From Micromonospora rubida (GTDB lineage: Bacteria > Actinomycetota > Actinomycetes > Mycobacteriales > Micromonosporaceae), in NCBI RefSeq assembly GCF_009908295.1, contig NZ_JAAALO010000010.1, forward strand, positions 1-64,000: 64,000 bases of DNA, in the 5' to 3' direction. Under the pieces are notes generated by a model. The model worked only from the letters and a program-made list of their open reading frames with translations. It was not told where the DNA came from and made no database searches. The position numbers and the translations under genes are program-made. This document shows, piece after piece, positions 43,896-53,760 of the stretch (positions are counted from its first letter, which is position 1; each line of letters begins with the position of its first letter).

Positions 43896-44111
43896 GGCAA
43901 GGCTCCAGGAAAGTTGCTTCCTGGTGGCCCCGCCTGGCTAGGCTCCCCACCCTCTGCGTCCCGGTGCCGTCCGGGCCCATCGCGCGCTTCTACAGCGCGC
44001 ATCGCTACTCATCAGGACCTATCGACCCCCGGTAGCCAACCGGTTTGTGTCTGGGGCCGTCGTGCGGACCTTGCGCCGGGTGGCGCTGGTTTCTCGCCCG
44101 TGCCTCCACTG

Positions 44112-44136
44112 TAGCGCTTCATCGATTGAAGCGCTA
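44112..44136. promoter_or_regulatory. 10-bp operator dyad TAGCGCTTCA
   Basis: Perfect inverted repeat TAGCGCTTCA (44112-44121) and its complement (44127-44136) with a 5-base centre. It is upstream of the replication operon on the minus strand. A related ATCGCTACTCA sequence occurs near 44001. Probable repressor site. Confidence 0.5.
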
Positions 44137-44203
44137 CTCAGTTGATCTACATTTACCCAGCTCAGCCCCCATATTCAGTCCAGATCAGGACTGACTGGAG
44201 AGT

Positions 44204-44232
44204 TTGCGCAGGTCACGGCAGGAAGATTTATA
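44204..44232 (+). promoter_or_regulatory. Outward-facing promoter at the right end
   Basis: TTGCGC (44204-44209) and TTTATA (44227-44232) are spaced by 17 bases. In the integrated state it points into the comEC 3' fragment; in a circular element it would be joined to the integrase gene, whose start lies about 45 bases beyond. It is thus a candidate integrase promoter used after excision. Confidence 0.5.
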
Positions 44233-44235
44233 CCC

Positions 44236-44273
44236 GCCTTACTTGCGCGGTGACACACCTGAACGCGGTGTCC
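44236..44273. other. attR of the integrative element
   Basis: The right junction: element half-site ending TGACA (44251-44255), the CA core (44256-44257), then the host half-site CCTGAACGCGGTGTCC (44258-44273). Joined to the left host half it gives a 34-bp attB with dyad arms GGACACCG/CGGTGTCC exactly 16 bases either side of CA. Confidence 0.8.
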
Positions 44274-45863
44274 GGCTCCAACGTCGCGATCGTCGTGGGG
44301 GCGGTGCTGCTGCTGGCCCGCTGGTCCCGGGCCGGTCCCCGGGTGGCCGTCGGGCTGTGCGCGTTGGCCCTGGTCGGCTTCGTCATCCTGGTCCGCCCCT
44401 CGCCCAGCGTGGTGCGCGCCGCCACCATGGGCGCGATCGGCCTCGCGGCGTTGGCCGCCGGGCGGCCCCGGGCGGCCCTGCCGGCGCTCGCCGCGGCGGT
44501 GGCCGGGCTGGTGCTGCTCGACCCGGACCTGGCCGGCGACCCCGGGTTCGCGCTGTCCGTGCTGGCCACCGCCGGCCTGCTGCTGCTCGCCCCGGGGTGG
44601 CGGGACGGCCTGCGACGGCGGGGCGTGCCGCCGGGGCTCGCCGAGGCGCTGGCCGTGCCGGCTACCGCCCAGCTCGCCTGCGGCCCGGTGGTGGCCGGGA
44701 TCTCGGGGACGGTGAGCCTGGTCGCCGTGCCGGCGAATCTGCTGGTGGTGCCGGCGATCGCGCCGGCCACGGTGCTCGGGGTGGCGGCGGCGGTGCTCTC
44801 CCCGGTCTGGCCGGCGGGGGCGGAGTTCGCGGCCTGGCTGGCGAGCTGGCCGGCCTGGTGGCTGGTCACGGTGGCCCGGTACGGTGCGCGGCTGCCGGCG
44901 GGCGCGCTGCCCTGGCCGGGTGGGATGCCGGGGGCGCTGCTGTTGGCCGGGCTGACCGTGGCGCTGCTGATCGCCACCCGTCGGCCGCTGATACGCCGGC
45001 TGGTGGCGGTGGTCGCGGTCGCCGTGATCGCCGGCACCCTGCCCGTACGCCTGGTGGCCGCCGGCTGGCCGCCGCCCGGCTGGGTGGTGGTGGCGTGCGC
45101 GGTGGGCCAGGGCGACGCGCTGGTGCTGCCGGCGGGCGCCGGCCGGGCGGTGGTGGTCGACGCCGGGCCGGACCCGGCGGCCGTGGACGGCTGCCTGCGT
45201 CGGCTGGGCGTACGGGAGGTCCCGCTGCTGTTGTTCAGCCACCTCCACGTCGACCACATCGGCGGGGTGGCCGGGGTGTTCCGGGGCCGCCGGGTGGCGG
45301 CGGTGCGCACGCCGCAGTGGCCCGAGCCCGCCGCCGGGCGGGATCTGGTACGCGCTGCCGCCGCGACGGGCGGGGCGGGGACGGCCGTGGCCACGGCGGG
45401 TTGGACGTACCGGGTCGGCGGGCTGGAACTCGTAGTGCTCGGCCCGCCGTACCCCCTGCGGGGGACCCGGTCCGATCCGAACAACAACTCGCTCGTGCTG
45501 CGCGCCACGGTGGCCGGGGTGCGGATCCTGCTCGCCGGGGACGCCGAGACCGAGGAGCAGCGGGCGCTGCTCGAGCGGTCGCCACCCGGTGGCGTACGCG
45601 CCGACGTGCTCAAGGTCGCCCACCACGGGTCGGCGTATCAGGAGCCGGCGTTCCTGGACGCGGTCCGGCCGAGGGTCGCGTTGGTCCCGGTGGGGGTCGG
45701 CAACTCCTACGGGCACCCGAACGCCGCCGTGCTCGCCCGGATCGCCCGGGGCGGGGCGCGGGTGCTGCGTACGGACACCGACGGCGACGTGGCAGTGGTG
45801 CTGGGGCGGGACGGAATGGCCGTGGTGAACCGGGGCGTCGCCCCGGGACGACGGCAACGCTGA
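44256..45863 (+). pseudogene. comEC: ComEC, C-terminal fragment (downstream of the element)
   Basis: The remaining 535 codons of comEC: THLNAVSGSNVAIVVG completes the competence-domain motif, many membrane segments follow (to about codon 260 of this part), and a metallo-beta-lactamase-like domain closes it (LLFSHLHVDHIGG, about 45232-45270, and KVAHHGSAYQE, GVGNSYGHPNA). Without the N-terminal half it should not form a working channel. It could be transcribed from the outward promoter at the element end but has no convincing start codon of its own near the motif. Confidence 0.9.
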
Positions 45864-45987
45864 GGAGTAATGGCTATTGGCGGCATTGGCAGGGGGATTA
45901 GCGTAAATGTCTGGATTTGCGCTGAGTGCGGGCTCTGCCTTCGTCGGCCTCAACGAGCAGGCACGATCCCGTGGGCGGCGTGCGAAT

Positions 45988-46968
45988 ATGGGCGGCGTGA
46001 CCGCCGCCGACCTCGCCCCCATTCTGCTCGTCCTCGGCGACGAGGAGCTGCTCGCCACGCGCGCGGTGGCCGAGACCGTGGCCAGGGCCCGCGACGTCGA
46101 CCCCGAGGTCGACGTCCGGGAGTACCAGGCCGGGGCGCTGACCGTCGGTGAGATCGCCGAGATGCTCAGCCCGTCGCTGTTCGGCGGTCGACGGGTGCTG
46201 GTGCTGCGCTCCGGTCAGGACGCCCGCAAGGACCTGGCCGCCGCGCTGCTGGCGTACGCGAAGAACCCGGACCCGGACGTTCAGCTCGTCGTGCTGCACC
46301 TCGGGGGGGCCAAGGGCAAGGCGTTCGCGGACGGGCTGCGGGCGGCGGGCGCCACGGTGGTGCCGGCCGCGAAACTCAAGGGGCACCGCGAGCGGGTGGC
46401 CTTCGTCCGCGACGAGATCCGCCGGGCCGGCGGCAAATGCACCGACGACGCGGCTGAGGCGCTCATCGCGGCGGTCGGCAACGACATGCGCGAGCTGGCC
46501 GCCGCGTGTTCCCAGCTGATCGCCGACACCGACGGGCGGATCGGGGCCGACACCGTGGCCCGCTACTACAAGGGACGGGTCGAGGTGAGCGGCTTCACCG
46601 TCGCCGACGCCACCCTGATCGGCGACGTGCCGGCTGCGCTGGAGGCGCTGCGTTGGGCGCTGCACGTCGGCGTCGACCCGGTCCCGATCGCCGATGCCCT
46701 CGCCGACGGCGTCCGCACCGTCGCCCGGGTCGCCGCGGCGGGGCGGGGCGACCCGTACCAGCTGGCGGGCACCCTCGGGATGCCGGCCTGGAAGGTCAAG
46801 AGCGCCCAGCAGCGGGCCCGGGGCTGGACGCCGGAGGGCCTGGTGCAGGCGATGCGGGCCGCCGCCGAGTGCAACGCGGCGGTCAAGGGCGGCTCGGACG
46901 ACCGCGCGTACGCGCTGGAGCGGGCGGTGTTCTCGGTGGCGGCGGCCAGGCAGGGCGGCGCCCGGTGA
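45988..46968 (+). CDS. holA: DNA polymerase III subunit delta
   Basis: The clamp-loader delta subunit, 326 residues. Features: ILLVLGDEELLATRAV near the N-terminus, the SLFGGRRVLVLR strand-loop, and the C-terminal PAWKVKSAQQRARGWTPEGL block. It follows comEC as in most bacteria. The ATG at 45988 is taken; a GTG three codons later is possible. It is coupled by GTGA to the next gene. Confidence 0.93.
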   Translation: MGGVTAADLAPILLVLGDEELLATRAVAETVARARDVDPEVDVREYQAGALTVGEIAEMLSPSLFGGRRVLVLRSGQDARKDLAAALLAYAKNPDPDVQLVVLHLGGAKGKAFADGLRAAGATVVPAAKLKGHRERVAFVRDEIRRAGGKCTDDAAEALIAAVGNDMRELAAACSQLIADTDGRIGADTVARYYKGRVEVSGFTVADATLIGDVPAALEALRWALHVGVDPVPIADALADGVRTVARVAAAGRGDPYQLAGTLGMPAWKVKSAQQRARGWTPEGLVQAMRAAAECNAAVKGGSDDRAYALERAVFSVAAARQGGAR

Positions 46969-47600
46969 ACCGGCCGGTTCGGGTGTCGTGGGCGACGGTC
47001 CCCTCCGCCCAGGAGCGGTATCGCCCCCTCTACGCCCGGGCCCTCGGCCTGCGCTTCGTCAACCCCGGCGGGGTGCTCTGCTTCCTCTTCTTCGAGGGTG
47101 CCGTCGCGCTGGCCGTCCTGCTCGCCCTGGCCGAGCTGGTGACCTGGTGGGCGGTGCTCGTGCTGCCCGCCGCCGTGGCGGCGATGGTCAAGCTGAACGA
47201 CATGGTGGCGGAGGCGGTGGTCCGGACGGCCGCGCTCGTGCCGGAGCAGGAGCGGGACCGGTTCCGCCGGCAGATGGAGCCCGTGGTCGGGCGTGCCACG
47301 GTCCACGGCGTCGGTGGCCGTCCCGGGGCGGCTGGTCACGCTGCCCGGGGTGCGGCTGGTCACGCGGGCACCGGTCACGCGGGCGGGGGCGCTGGTGGCC
47401 GGGGCGCGATCGGTGTCGCCAGTTCGTCCGGTGCTGGCCCGCGCGACGCTCCGGGTTCGGCCTCGCGGGCCATCCCGGGCGTTCTCGTCCATCCCGAGCC
47501 GGCGGGACGCGCAGAACGGCCCCGCCACGGGCTCCGCCGTGCGGAGCCCGGCCTCCCGGATCACACCCGCCCGGAGCACACCCCCGGTCCCCGCCCCTGA
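46965..47600 (+). CDS. Small membrane protein with low-complexity tail
   Basis: A 211-residue frame coupled to holA by GTGA. The first roughly 105 residues contain two hydrophobic segments (about 36-60 and 62-80) and end in an amphipathic MEPVVGR; the remaining 100 residues are Gly/Ala/Arg/Pro-rich and may not be conserved. The function is unknown. The N-terminal half is probably genuine; the end is less certain. Confidence 0.55.
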   Translation: MNRPVRVSWATVPSAQERYRPLYARALGLRFVNPGGVLCFLFFEGAVALAVLLALAELVTWWAVLVLPAAVAAMVKLNDMVAEAVVRTAALVPEQERDRFRRQMEPVVGRATVHGVGGRPGAAGHAARGAAGHAGTGHAGGGAGGRGAIGVASSSGAGPRDAPGSASRAIPGVLVHPEPAGRAERPRHGLRRAEPGLPDHTRPEHTPGPRP

Positions 47601-47783
47601 TCCAGGCGCGGGTCGCCGAGCGAGCCCGGGTGCCCCCGATGGTGCGGCGGTTGAGGACGAGTCGGCTGGTCAGCCCGGTCCGGGACATGGGCTGCGAACG
47701 TGCCCGCAGCACGGAAACCCCAGAGCGGGCTACGCAGCGCGCCGGAGCCGACGCGCGGGAGGTCGGCGCGGACGCACAGAAAG

Positions 47784-47815
47784 CCGGAAGCCCCGGTTGG
47801 TCCCGGGGCTTCCGG
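47784..47815. terminator. Terminator of rpsT
   Basis: Perfect 13-bp arms (47784-47796 and 47803-47815, CCGGAAGCCCCGG and its complement) with a 6-base loop follow rpsT on the minus strand, also serving the convergent holA group. Confidence 0.8.
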
Positions 47816-47834
47816 TCAGGTCTGTGGACGTCAG

Positions 47835-48101
47835 TCAGGCAGCGAGCGAGGTCACGCGCTTGGCGATCGCCGACTTGCGGTTCGCCGCCTGGTTCGAGTG
47901 GATCACGCCCTTGCTGACAGCCTTGTCAAGCTTGCGCGAGGCGTCCTGCATGAGGACGGTGGCCTTCTCGGAGTCACCGGCCTCCGCAGCCTCGTGGAAC
48001 TTGCGGATGGCGGTCTTCAGCGACGACTTGACCGACTTGTTACGCAGCCGGCGCTTCTCGTTCTGCCGGTTGCGCTTGATCTGGGACTTGATGTTCGCCA
48101 C
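47835..48101 (-). CDS. rpsT: 30S ribosomal protein S20
   Basis: An 88-residue basic ribosomal protein: MANIKSQIKRNRQNEKRRLRNKSVKSSLKTAIRKF at the N-terminus and NQAANRKSAIAKRV at the C-terminus identify it. Convergent with holA, the standard actinobacterial arrangement. Confidence 0.97.
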   Translation of the reverse strand: MANIKSQIKRNRQNEKRRLRNKSVKSSLKTAIRKFHEAAEAGDSEKATVLMQDASRKLDKAVSKGVIHSNQAANRKSAIAKRVTSLAA

Positions 48102-48214
48102 GCGACAGCCTCGTCTTGATAGCTCGGTATGGTCTGCATTCCGCTGCGACGAGCATGCGTCATCGCTGCGCGAATGGCCAGGTTACCAGGTCCGCCCGGA
48201 CGAGCCAAAACGGC

Positions 48215-49237
48215 TCACTTCTGCGGCCCCGAGGTGGTCGGTTCCCGGCCCGCCGCCGCCCAGCCCTGCCGGACGGCGAGCCAGCCCAGCGCCTGCCCGC
48301 CGCTCCACCGCTGGTGTGCCCGGATGTGCGGTGACGCGCTCGTCGGCCCGGCTGCGGCCGAGGTGAGCAGGTACCCGGAGAGCGCGGCGAGGGTCACGTC
48401 CAGGGCGTCCGGGGGTGCGCCGGCCGCCGCCGGGTGCCCGGCGAAGAGCCCGTCGGCGGCCAGGCCGCTGGCGTGGGCGGTGATCAGCAGGCTGACCAGG
48501 TCGAACCAGGCCGGCCCGTGGCAGATCCAGGTCCAGTCGCAGAACCACGCCCGGCCGTTCGGATCGACGAGTACGTTGTCCAGCCGCAGGTCGCCGTGGG
48601 CCAGCCCGCCGCGCTCGGCGTACCCGGGCAGGCGCGACTCCAGCGCGACCAGCTCGGGCAGCCGGTCCCGGGCCGAGGGCGGCAGCTCCGGGGCCGGCTC
48701 CCGGCCGGCGGCCACCTCGCCCCACCAGAGGATGTCCTCCCGGGCCAGATCGGCGAGCCGGGGCAGGTCGAGCCCCACCAGTTCGGCGGGCGGGTCGGCC
48801 AGCGCGGCGGCCACCTCGGCGTACCCGGCGAGGGTCGCGTCGAGGTCCGCCGGGGTCCACGGCAGTGCGGGCGTGCGACCGTCGATCGCGTCCAGGCCGA
48901 GCGCGTACCAGCCGGCCGTCGCCACCGTCCAGCGCGGGCGGGGGACCGGCAGGCCGGCGGGGAGCCGGTCCAGGACGGCGGCCTCCCGGGCGTACCAGTC
49001 GGCGAGGTGCCGCTGCTCGGTCAGCGAGGCCGCCTTGACGAAGGTCCGCCGCCCGTCGGCGGTCTCCAGCACGGCGGCGAAGCCCCGGGTGAATCCGGCC
49101 CCGGCCACCCGGGCCGCCGCCACCGGGCCGCCCAGTCGGGCGGTCACCGCCGCCCGCAGGCCGGCCGGCAGTTCCGCCCAGCCGGGGCGCAGCGCGGTCG
49201 CGTCGTACGGCACCGGGGGGAGTGAGATCGGGACCAT
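48215..49237 (-). CDS. Aminoglycoside-phosphotransferase-fold protein
   Basis: A 340-residue APH/choline-kinase-fold protein. It has the catalytic HGDLRLDNVLVD (about 220-231) and the metal-binding CDWTWICHGPAWFDL (about 240-254). Likely an ATP-dependent small-molecule kinase; the substrate is not evident and resistance should not be assumed. The ATG at 49237 has GGTC-rich surroundings and a weak ribosome site. Confidence 0.8.
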   Translation of the reverse strand: MVPISLPPVPYDATALRPGWAELPAGLRAAVTARLGGPVAAARVAGAGFTRGFAAVLETADGRRTFVKAASLTEQRHLADWYAREAAVLDRLPAGLPVPRPRWTVATAGWYALGLDAIDGRTPALPWTPADLDATLAGYAEVAAALADPPAELVGLDLPRLADLAREDILWWGEVAAGREPAPELPPSARDRLPELVALESRLPGYAERGGLAHGDLRLDNVLVDPNGRAWFCDWTWICHGPAWFDLVSLLITAHASGLAADGLFAGHPAAAGAPPDALDVTLAALSGYLLTSAAAGPTSASPHIRAHQRWSGGQALGWLAVRQGWAAAGREPTTSGPQK

Positions 49238-49394
49238 CCGACCATGCTGCCCCACCCGTGCCCGGTGCACCGCCCGCCGGGCGCCGTTGACCCTGCCCGC
49301 CGCCACCTCGCCGACCTCGCCCGCAACGCCGCCCCGCTCACGCAGCCCGTGCCGGCCCCGGCGGAATGTCGTGCCGCCGCGCGATGATGCCGCC

Positions 49395-49982
49395 GTGGAC
49401 ACCGAGGAATTCTGGGCGCTGGTGGAGGCGTCCGACCGGGCCGCCGGCGACCCGGCCGGACGGCTGACCTGGCTCACGGACCGGCTCGCCGGCCTCCCCG
49501 CGACGGAGGTGGTCGACTTTCAGCTTCGGCTGGACGAGGCCCACGCCCGGGCCGACACCACGCGGCTCTGGGACGCCGCGCTGCGGATCTGCGGTGGGCT
49601 CTGCTCCGACGACGGGTTCCGCTACTTCCAGGCGTGGTTGGTCGGGTTGGGGCGGCCGGTCTTCGAGCGGGCGGTGGCGGCTCCGGACACCCTGGCCGAC
49701 GTTCCCCAGGTGTGCCGGCTGGCCGGCCGCCCCACTCGGGAGTGGTCCGACGACGAGTGGCCGGACTGGGAGTCCCTCGATTACGTGGCGGGCGAGGCGT
49801 ACGAGCGGATCACCGGTGTCGCCGAGGGTCTGGAGGACGCGATGCTCGCGCGCGTCGGCGAGCCGGGCGACGAATCGCCGGACCTCGGCGATGAGCCGGA
49901 GGAGTCGGACGATCCGGCGGAGTTCGCCCGGCGGTACCCGCACCTGGCGGCGATGTTCCCGCCCGCGCCCGGCCGCCCGTGA
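49395..49982 (+). CDS. DUF4240 protein (copy 1)
   Basis: A 195-residue protein of the DUF4240 family: EEFWALVEASDRAAGDPAGR, FQLRLDEAHARADTTRLWDAA, ICGGLCSDDGFRYFQAWLVGLGRPVFERAV, then EWPDWESLDYVAGEAYERITG and an acidic tail ending in RRYPHLAAMFPP. Function is unknown. It is followed 117 bases later by a second copy, so the pair is a tandem duplication. GTG start. Confidence 0.85.
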   Translation: MDTEEFWALVEASDRAAGDPAGRLTWLTDRLAGLPATEVVDFQLRLDEAHARADTTRLWDAALRICGGLCSDDGFRYFQAWLVGLGRPVFERAVAAPDTLADVPQVCRLAGRPTREWSDDEWPDWESLDYVAGEAYERITGVAEGLEDAMLARVGEPGDESPDLGDEPEESDDPAEFARRYPHLAAMFPPAPGRP

Positions 49983-50099
49983 CCCGCGGTGCCCGTGGCC
50001 TGCCCGCCCGGGTCGGCGCAGGGCCCGCGCGTGCCGTGCGGGACCGCCACGACCCGCGCGACCGCCGTGGCGGCGGCCGGCTCTGTCAGACTGCGGAGC

Positions 50100-50633
50100 A
50101 TGAGGACCGACGACTTCTGGCAGTTGATCGACCGGGCCCGGGCCGGCGGGGGCGGCGCGGCCGGGCCGGTCGCCGCCCGGGCCGTCGCGCTGCTGGCCGA
50201 GCGCGATGCCGCCGACATCGTCGGGTACGCGCAGCACCAGCGCCGAGTCATGGTGGCGTCCTACCGCGCTGATCTCTGGGGCGCGGCGTACCTGATCAAC
50301 GGGGGCGCGTCCGACGACGGCTTCGAGTACTTCCGGGGCTGGCTGATCACCCAGGGCCGGGAGGTTTTCGCTCGCGCGGTGGCCGACCCGGACTCGCTGG
50401 CGGCGCTGCCGCAGATCCGTCAGGCGGCGCTCACCGGCGAGGAGTTCGAGGCCGAGCAGATGCTCACGGTCGCCGAGGAGGCGTATCGGAAGGCGACCGC
50501 CAGCGAGCTGCCGGCGGTCCCGGAGACGCCCTACCCGGAGCTGGGCGAGTTCTGGGACTTCGACGACGAGGAGGAGGCCCAGCGCCGGCTGCCGAAGCTT
50601 GCCGCGCTCTTCGTCGAGCCGCCCGAGGAGTGA
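50100..50633 (+). CDS. DUF4240 protein (copy 2)
   Basis: A 177-residue paralogue of the gene just before it: MRTDDFWQLIDRARAGGGG, LLAERDAADIVGYAQHQRR, INGGASDDGFEYFRGWLITQGREVFARAV, and an end in RRLPKLAALFVEPPEE. The shared DDGF-x-YF-x-x-W and the terminal RR-x-P-x-LAA-x-F blocks make the relation plain. Function unknown. Confidence 0.87.
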   Translation: MRTDDFWQLIDRARAGGGGAAGPVAARAVALLAERDAADIVGYAQHQRRVMVASYRADLWGAAYLINGGASDDGFEYFRGWLITQGREVFARAVADPDSLAALPQIRQAALTGEEFEAEQMLTVAEEAYRKATASELPAVPETPYPELGEFWDFDDEEEAQRRLPKLAALFVEPPEE

Positions 50634-50755
50634 GCCGCCGGCCCCGCCCCGGGCGGCGGGAGGAGTGATCCGATCGGGCCCGGGGCGACGTGGGATCATA
50701 GAGGGGGCCGGCGTCGCGTCGGCCCGCTCACGTCAGCCGACCAGAACGGACCGCT

Positions 50756-52633
<1,878 letters not shown>

Positions 52634-52776
52634 TCCGGGCGTACCGGAAGGATTTTTCCGGGCCCGGCAACGCGCGCCCAGGGGCGGTGGGAGCCCTTCC
52701 ACCTGGCCTTTTGCCGCCCCTGGGGGTGCGGAGAGGTGGCGGCATCGACGTGCGGCAGCAGATCGGCGGCGAACCC

Positions 52777-52803
52777 GGTTTGGATTTTCGGGCCCTCGGG
52801 AAC
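52777..52803 (+). promoter_or_regulatory. SigB/SigF-type promoter of the first GlsB-like gene
   Basis: GGTTT (52777-52781) and GGGAAC (52798-52803) are spaced by 16 bases, resembling the actinobacterial stress sigma-factor consensus GGTTT-N-GGGTA. The same pair with the same spacing precedes the paralogous gene at 53464. Confidence 0.55.
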
Positions 52804-52862
52804 TTAGCGGTCACGACAGCAACAACACACCGTTGTGACACATCTTTAGGAGGAGGGCGACC

Positions 52863-53150
52863 GTGGAGCTCACCGTTTGGGGCATCATCACCGCACTCGT
52901 TGTTGGTCTCATCGTCGGCGCTCTGGGCCGCCTGGTCGTCCCGGGCCGGCAGAACATGCCGATCTGGCTGCACATGCTGATCGGTGTCGGCGCCGCGCTG
53001 CTCGGCACCGTGCTCGCCCGCGCCGTGGGCATCGCCACCGAGACGGCCGGGATCGACTGGACCGAGTTGCTGGTGCAGGTCGTGCTGGCCGCCGTCGCCG
53101 TGGCCCTGGTCGCCGGTGTCGGCCGTCGCCGGAGCGTCAGCCACCGGTAA
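52863..53150 (+). CDS. GlsB/YeaQ/YmgE family stress membrane protein (copy 1)
   Basis: A 95-residue protein with three hydrophobic segments (about 5-23, 36-52 and 70-85), of the transglycosylase-associated (GlsB/YeaQ) family, often stress-induced. The GRLVVPGRQNMPIWLHMLIG loop is conserved with the second copy (53464) at nearly every position. GTG start after AGGAGG. Confidence 0.85.
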   Translation: MELTVWGIITALVVGLIVGALGRLVVPGRQNMPIWLHMLIGVGAALLGTVLARAVGIATETAGIDWTELLVQVVLAAVAVALVAGVGRRRSVSHR

Positions 53151-53169
53151 CGGCACGCCGTTTTCTCCC

Positions 53170-53204
53170 GAGGGGCGCCCGACCACAGTGGTCGGGCGCC
53201 CCTC
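53170..53204 (+). terminator. Terminator of the first GlsB-like gene
   Basis: Fifteen-bp arms (53170-53184 and 53190-53204, GAGGGGCGCCCGACC and its complement), 20 bases after the stop. Its GGGCGCCCGACC stem is shared with the terminator of the second copy. Confidence 0.85.
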
Positions 53205-53382
53205 GCGTGCGTCCGGCCTTTCCGCGCCGTGCCGAAGGCGAAAAGTGTGCACGAGTGTCTCTCGTGAATGTGCGTTCCGGTGTGCCCGCAGGGTGGGCGA
53301 TTGCGCCGAGGGGCAGCCGCAGGCAGCCTGAGCTGACCAGATGTCCCGAGTGGCGGTTGCCCCAGGCAATGTCCGGATGACG

Positions 53383-53409
53383 GGTTTGGGTTTTCGGTGG
53401 GCCGGGAAC
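53383..53409 (+). promoter_or_regulatory. SigB/SigF-type promoter of the second GlsB-like gene
   Basis: GGTTT (53383-53387), 16 bases, GGGAAC (53404-53409). The surrounding GGTTTGG-x-TTTTCGG and CGGGAACTTAG blocks match the first copy. Confidence 0.55.
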
Positions 53410-53463
53410 TTAGTTGTCACCACAGCGATCAATACTTATGAAGCCTTCTGAAGGAGAACGACC

Positions 53464-53745
53464 ATGACCGTTACCGGAATCATCACCGCGCTCATCGTCG
53501 GTCTGATCGTGGGCGCCCTGGGCCGCCTGGTCGTGCCGGGCCGGCAGAACATGCCGATCTGGCTGCACATGCTCGTCGGTGTGGGCGCGGCCCTGCTCGG
53601 CACCGTGCTGGCCAACGCCATCGGCATCTCCACCGACACCGCCGGGGTCGACTGGACCGAGCTGCTGGTGCAGGTCGTCGTCGCCGCCATCGCGGTCGCG
53701 ATCGTGGCCGGCGTGGGTGGTCGCCGCGGCGTCAGCCACCGGTAA
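53464..53745 (+). CDS. GlsB/YeaQ/YmgE family stress membrane protein (copy 2)
   Basis: A 93-residue paralogue of the gene at 52863 with the same three membrane segments, the identical PGRQNMPIWLHML loop and the identical end VSHR. ATG start after AAGGAG. The promoter, gene and terminator have all been duplicated as one unit. Confidence 0.85.
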   Translation: MTVTGIITALIVGLIVGALGRLVVPGRQNMPIWLHMLVGVGAALLGTVLANAIGISTDTAGVDWTELLVQVVVAAIAVAIVAGVGGRRGVSHR

Positions 53746-53760
53746 CAGCACCGTCCGCGA

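Larger units (their letters stand above)
43896..44255. other. Right-end control region of the element
   Basis: About 360 bases of lower GC content with no gene. It contains a GCGCGC dyad near 43984, a 10-bp dyad at 44112-44136, a CAGTCC/GGACTG dyad near 44176-44193, and an outward promoter at 44204-44232. It must hold the promoter of the minus-strand replication operon and the attP right arm. Confidence 0.55.
34173..44257. mobile_element. Integrated phage-satellite-like element in comEC
   Basis: A 10,083-bp element bounded by attL and attR. Core genes: large serine integrase (left end), AlpA/Xis-like gene, HTH gene resembling small terminase, primase-polymerase/helicase with an adjacent iteron region, a two-helix membrane protein, and small unknown genes. 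No tail, capsid, portal, lysis or conjugation gene is visible. Integrase, alpA, the small unknown gene at 35635 and the membrane protein are on the plus strand; the rest are on the minus strand in three groups ending in shared terminators. The layout int-alpA-terS-like-rep resembles phage-inducible chromosomal islands; assignment to that class is inference. Precise excision restores comEC. Confidence 0.85.
53151..53463. other. Spacer between GlsB-like copies
   Basis: Besides the terminator of the first copy and the stress-type promoter of the second, I see no gene in these 313 bases. Confidence 0.6.

Noticed and set aside
34173..44257. Actinomycete integrative conjugative element (AICE)
   Set aside because: It has a prim-pol replication gene like some AICEs, but no FtsK/TraSA translocase, no Spd genes and no tRNA target; the integrase is a large serine type.
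34173..44257. Complete prophage
   Set aside because: About 10 kb with no capsid, portal, tail or lysis gene seen on either strand.
33375..45863. comEC split by an intein or group II intron
   Set aside because: The insertion carries its own integrase and att dyads; no intein splice motifs or reverse transcriptase are present.
44175..46058. A 627-codon minus-strand frame opposite the comEC 3' part
   Set aside because: Shadow; Gln/His/Arg-rich with no domain.
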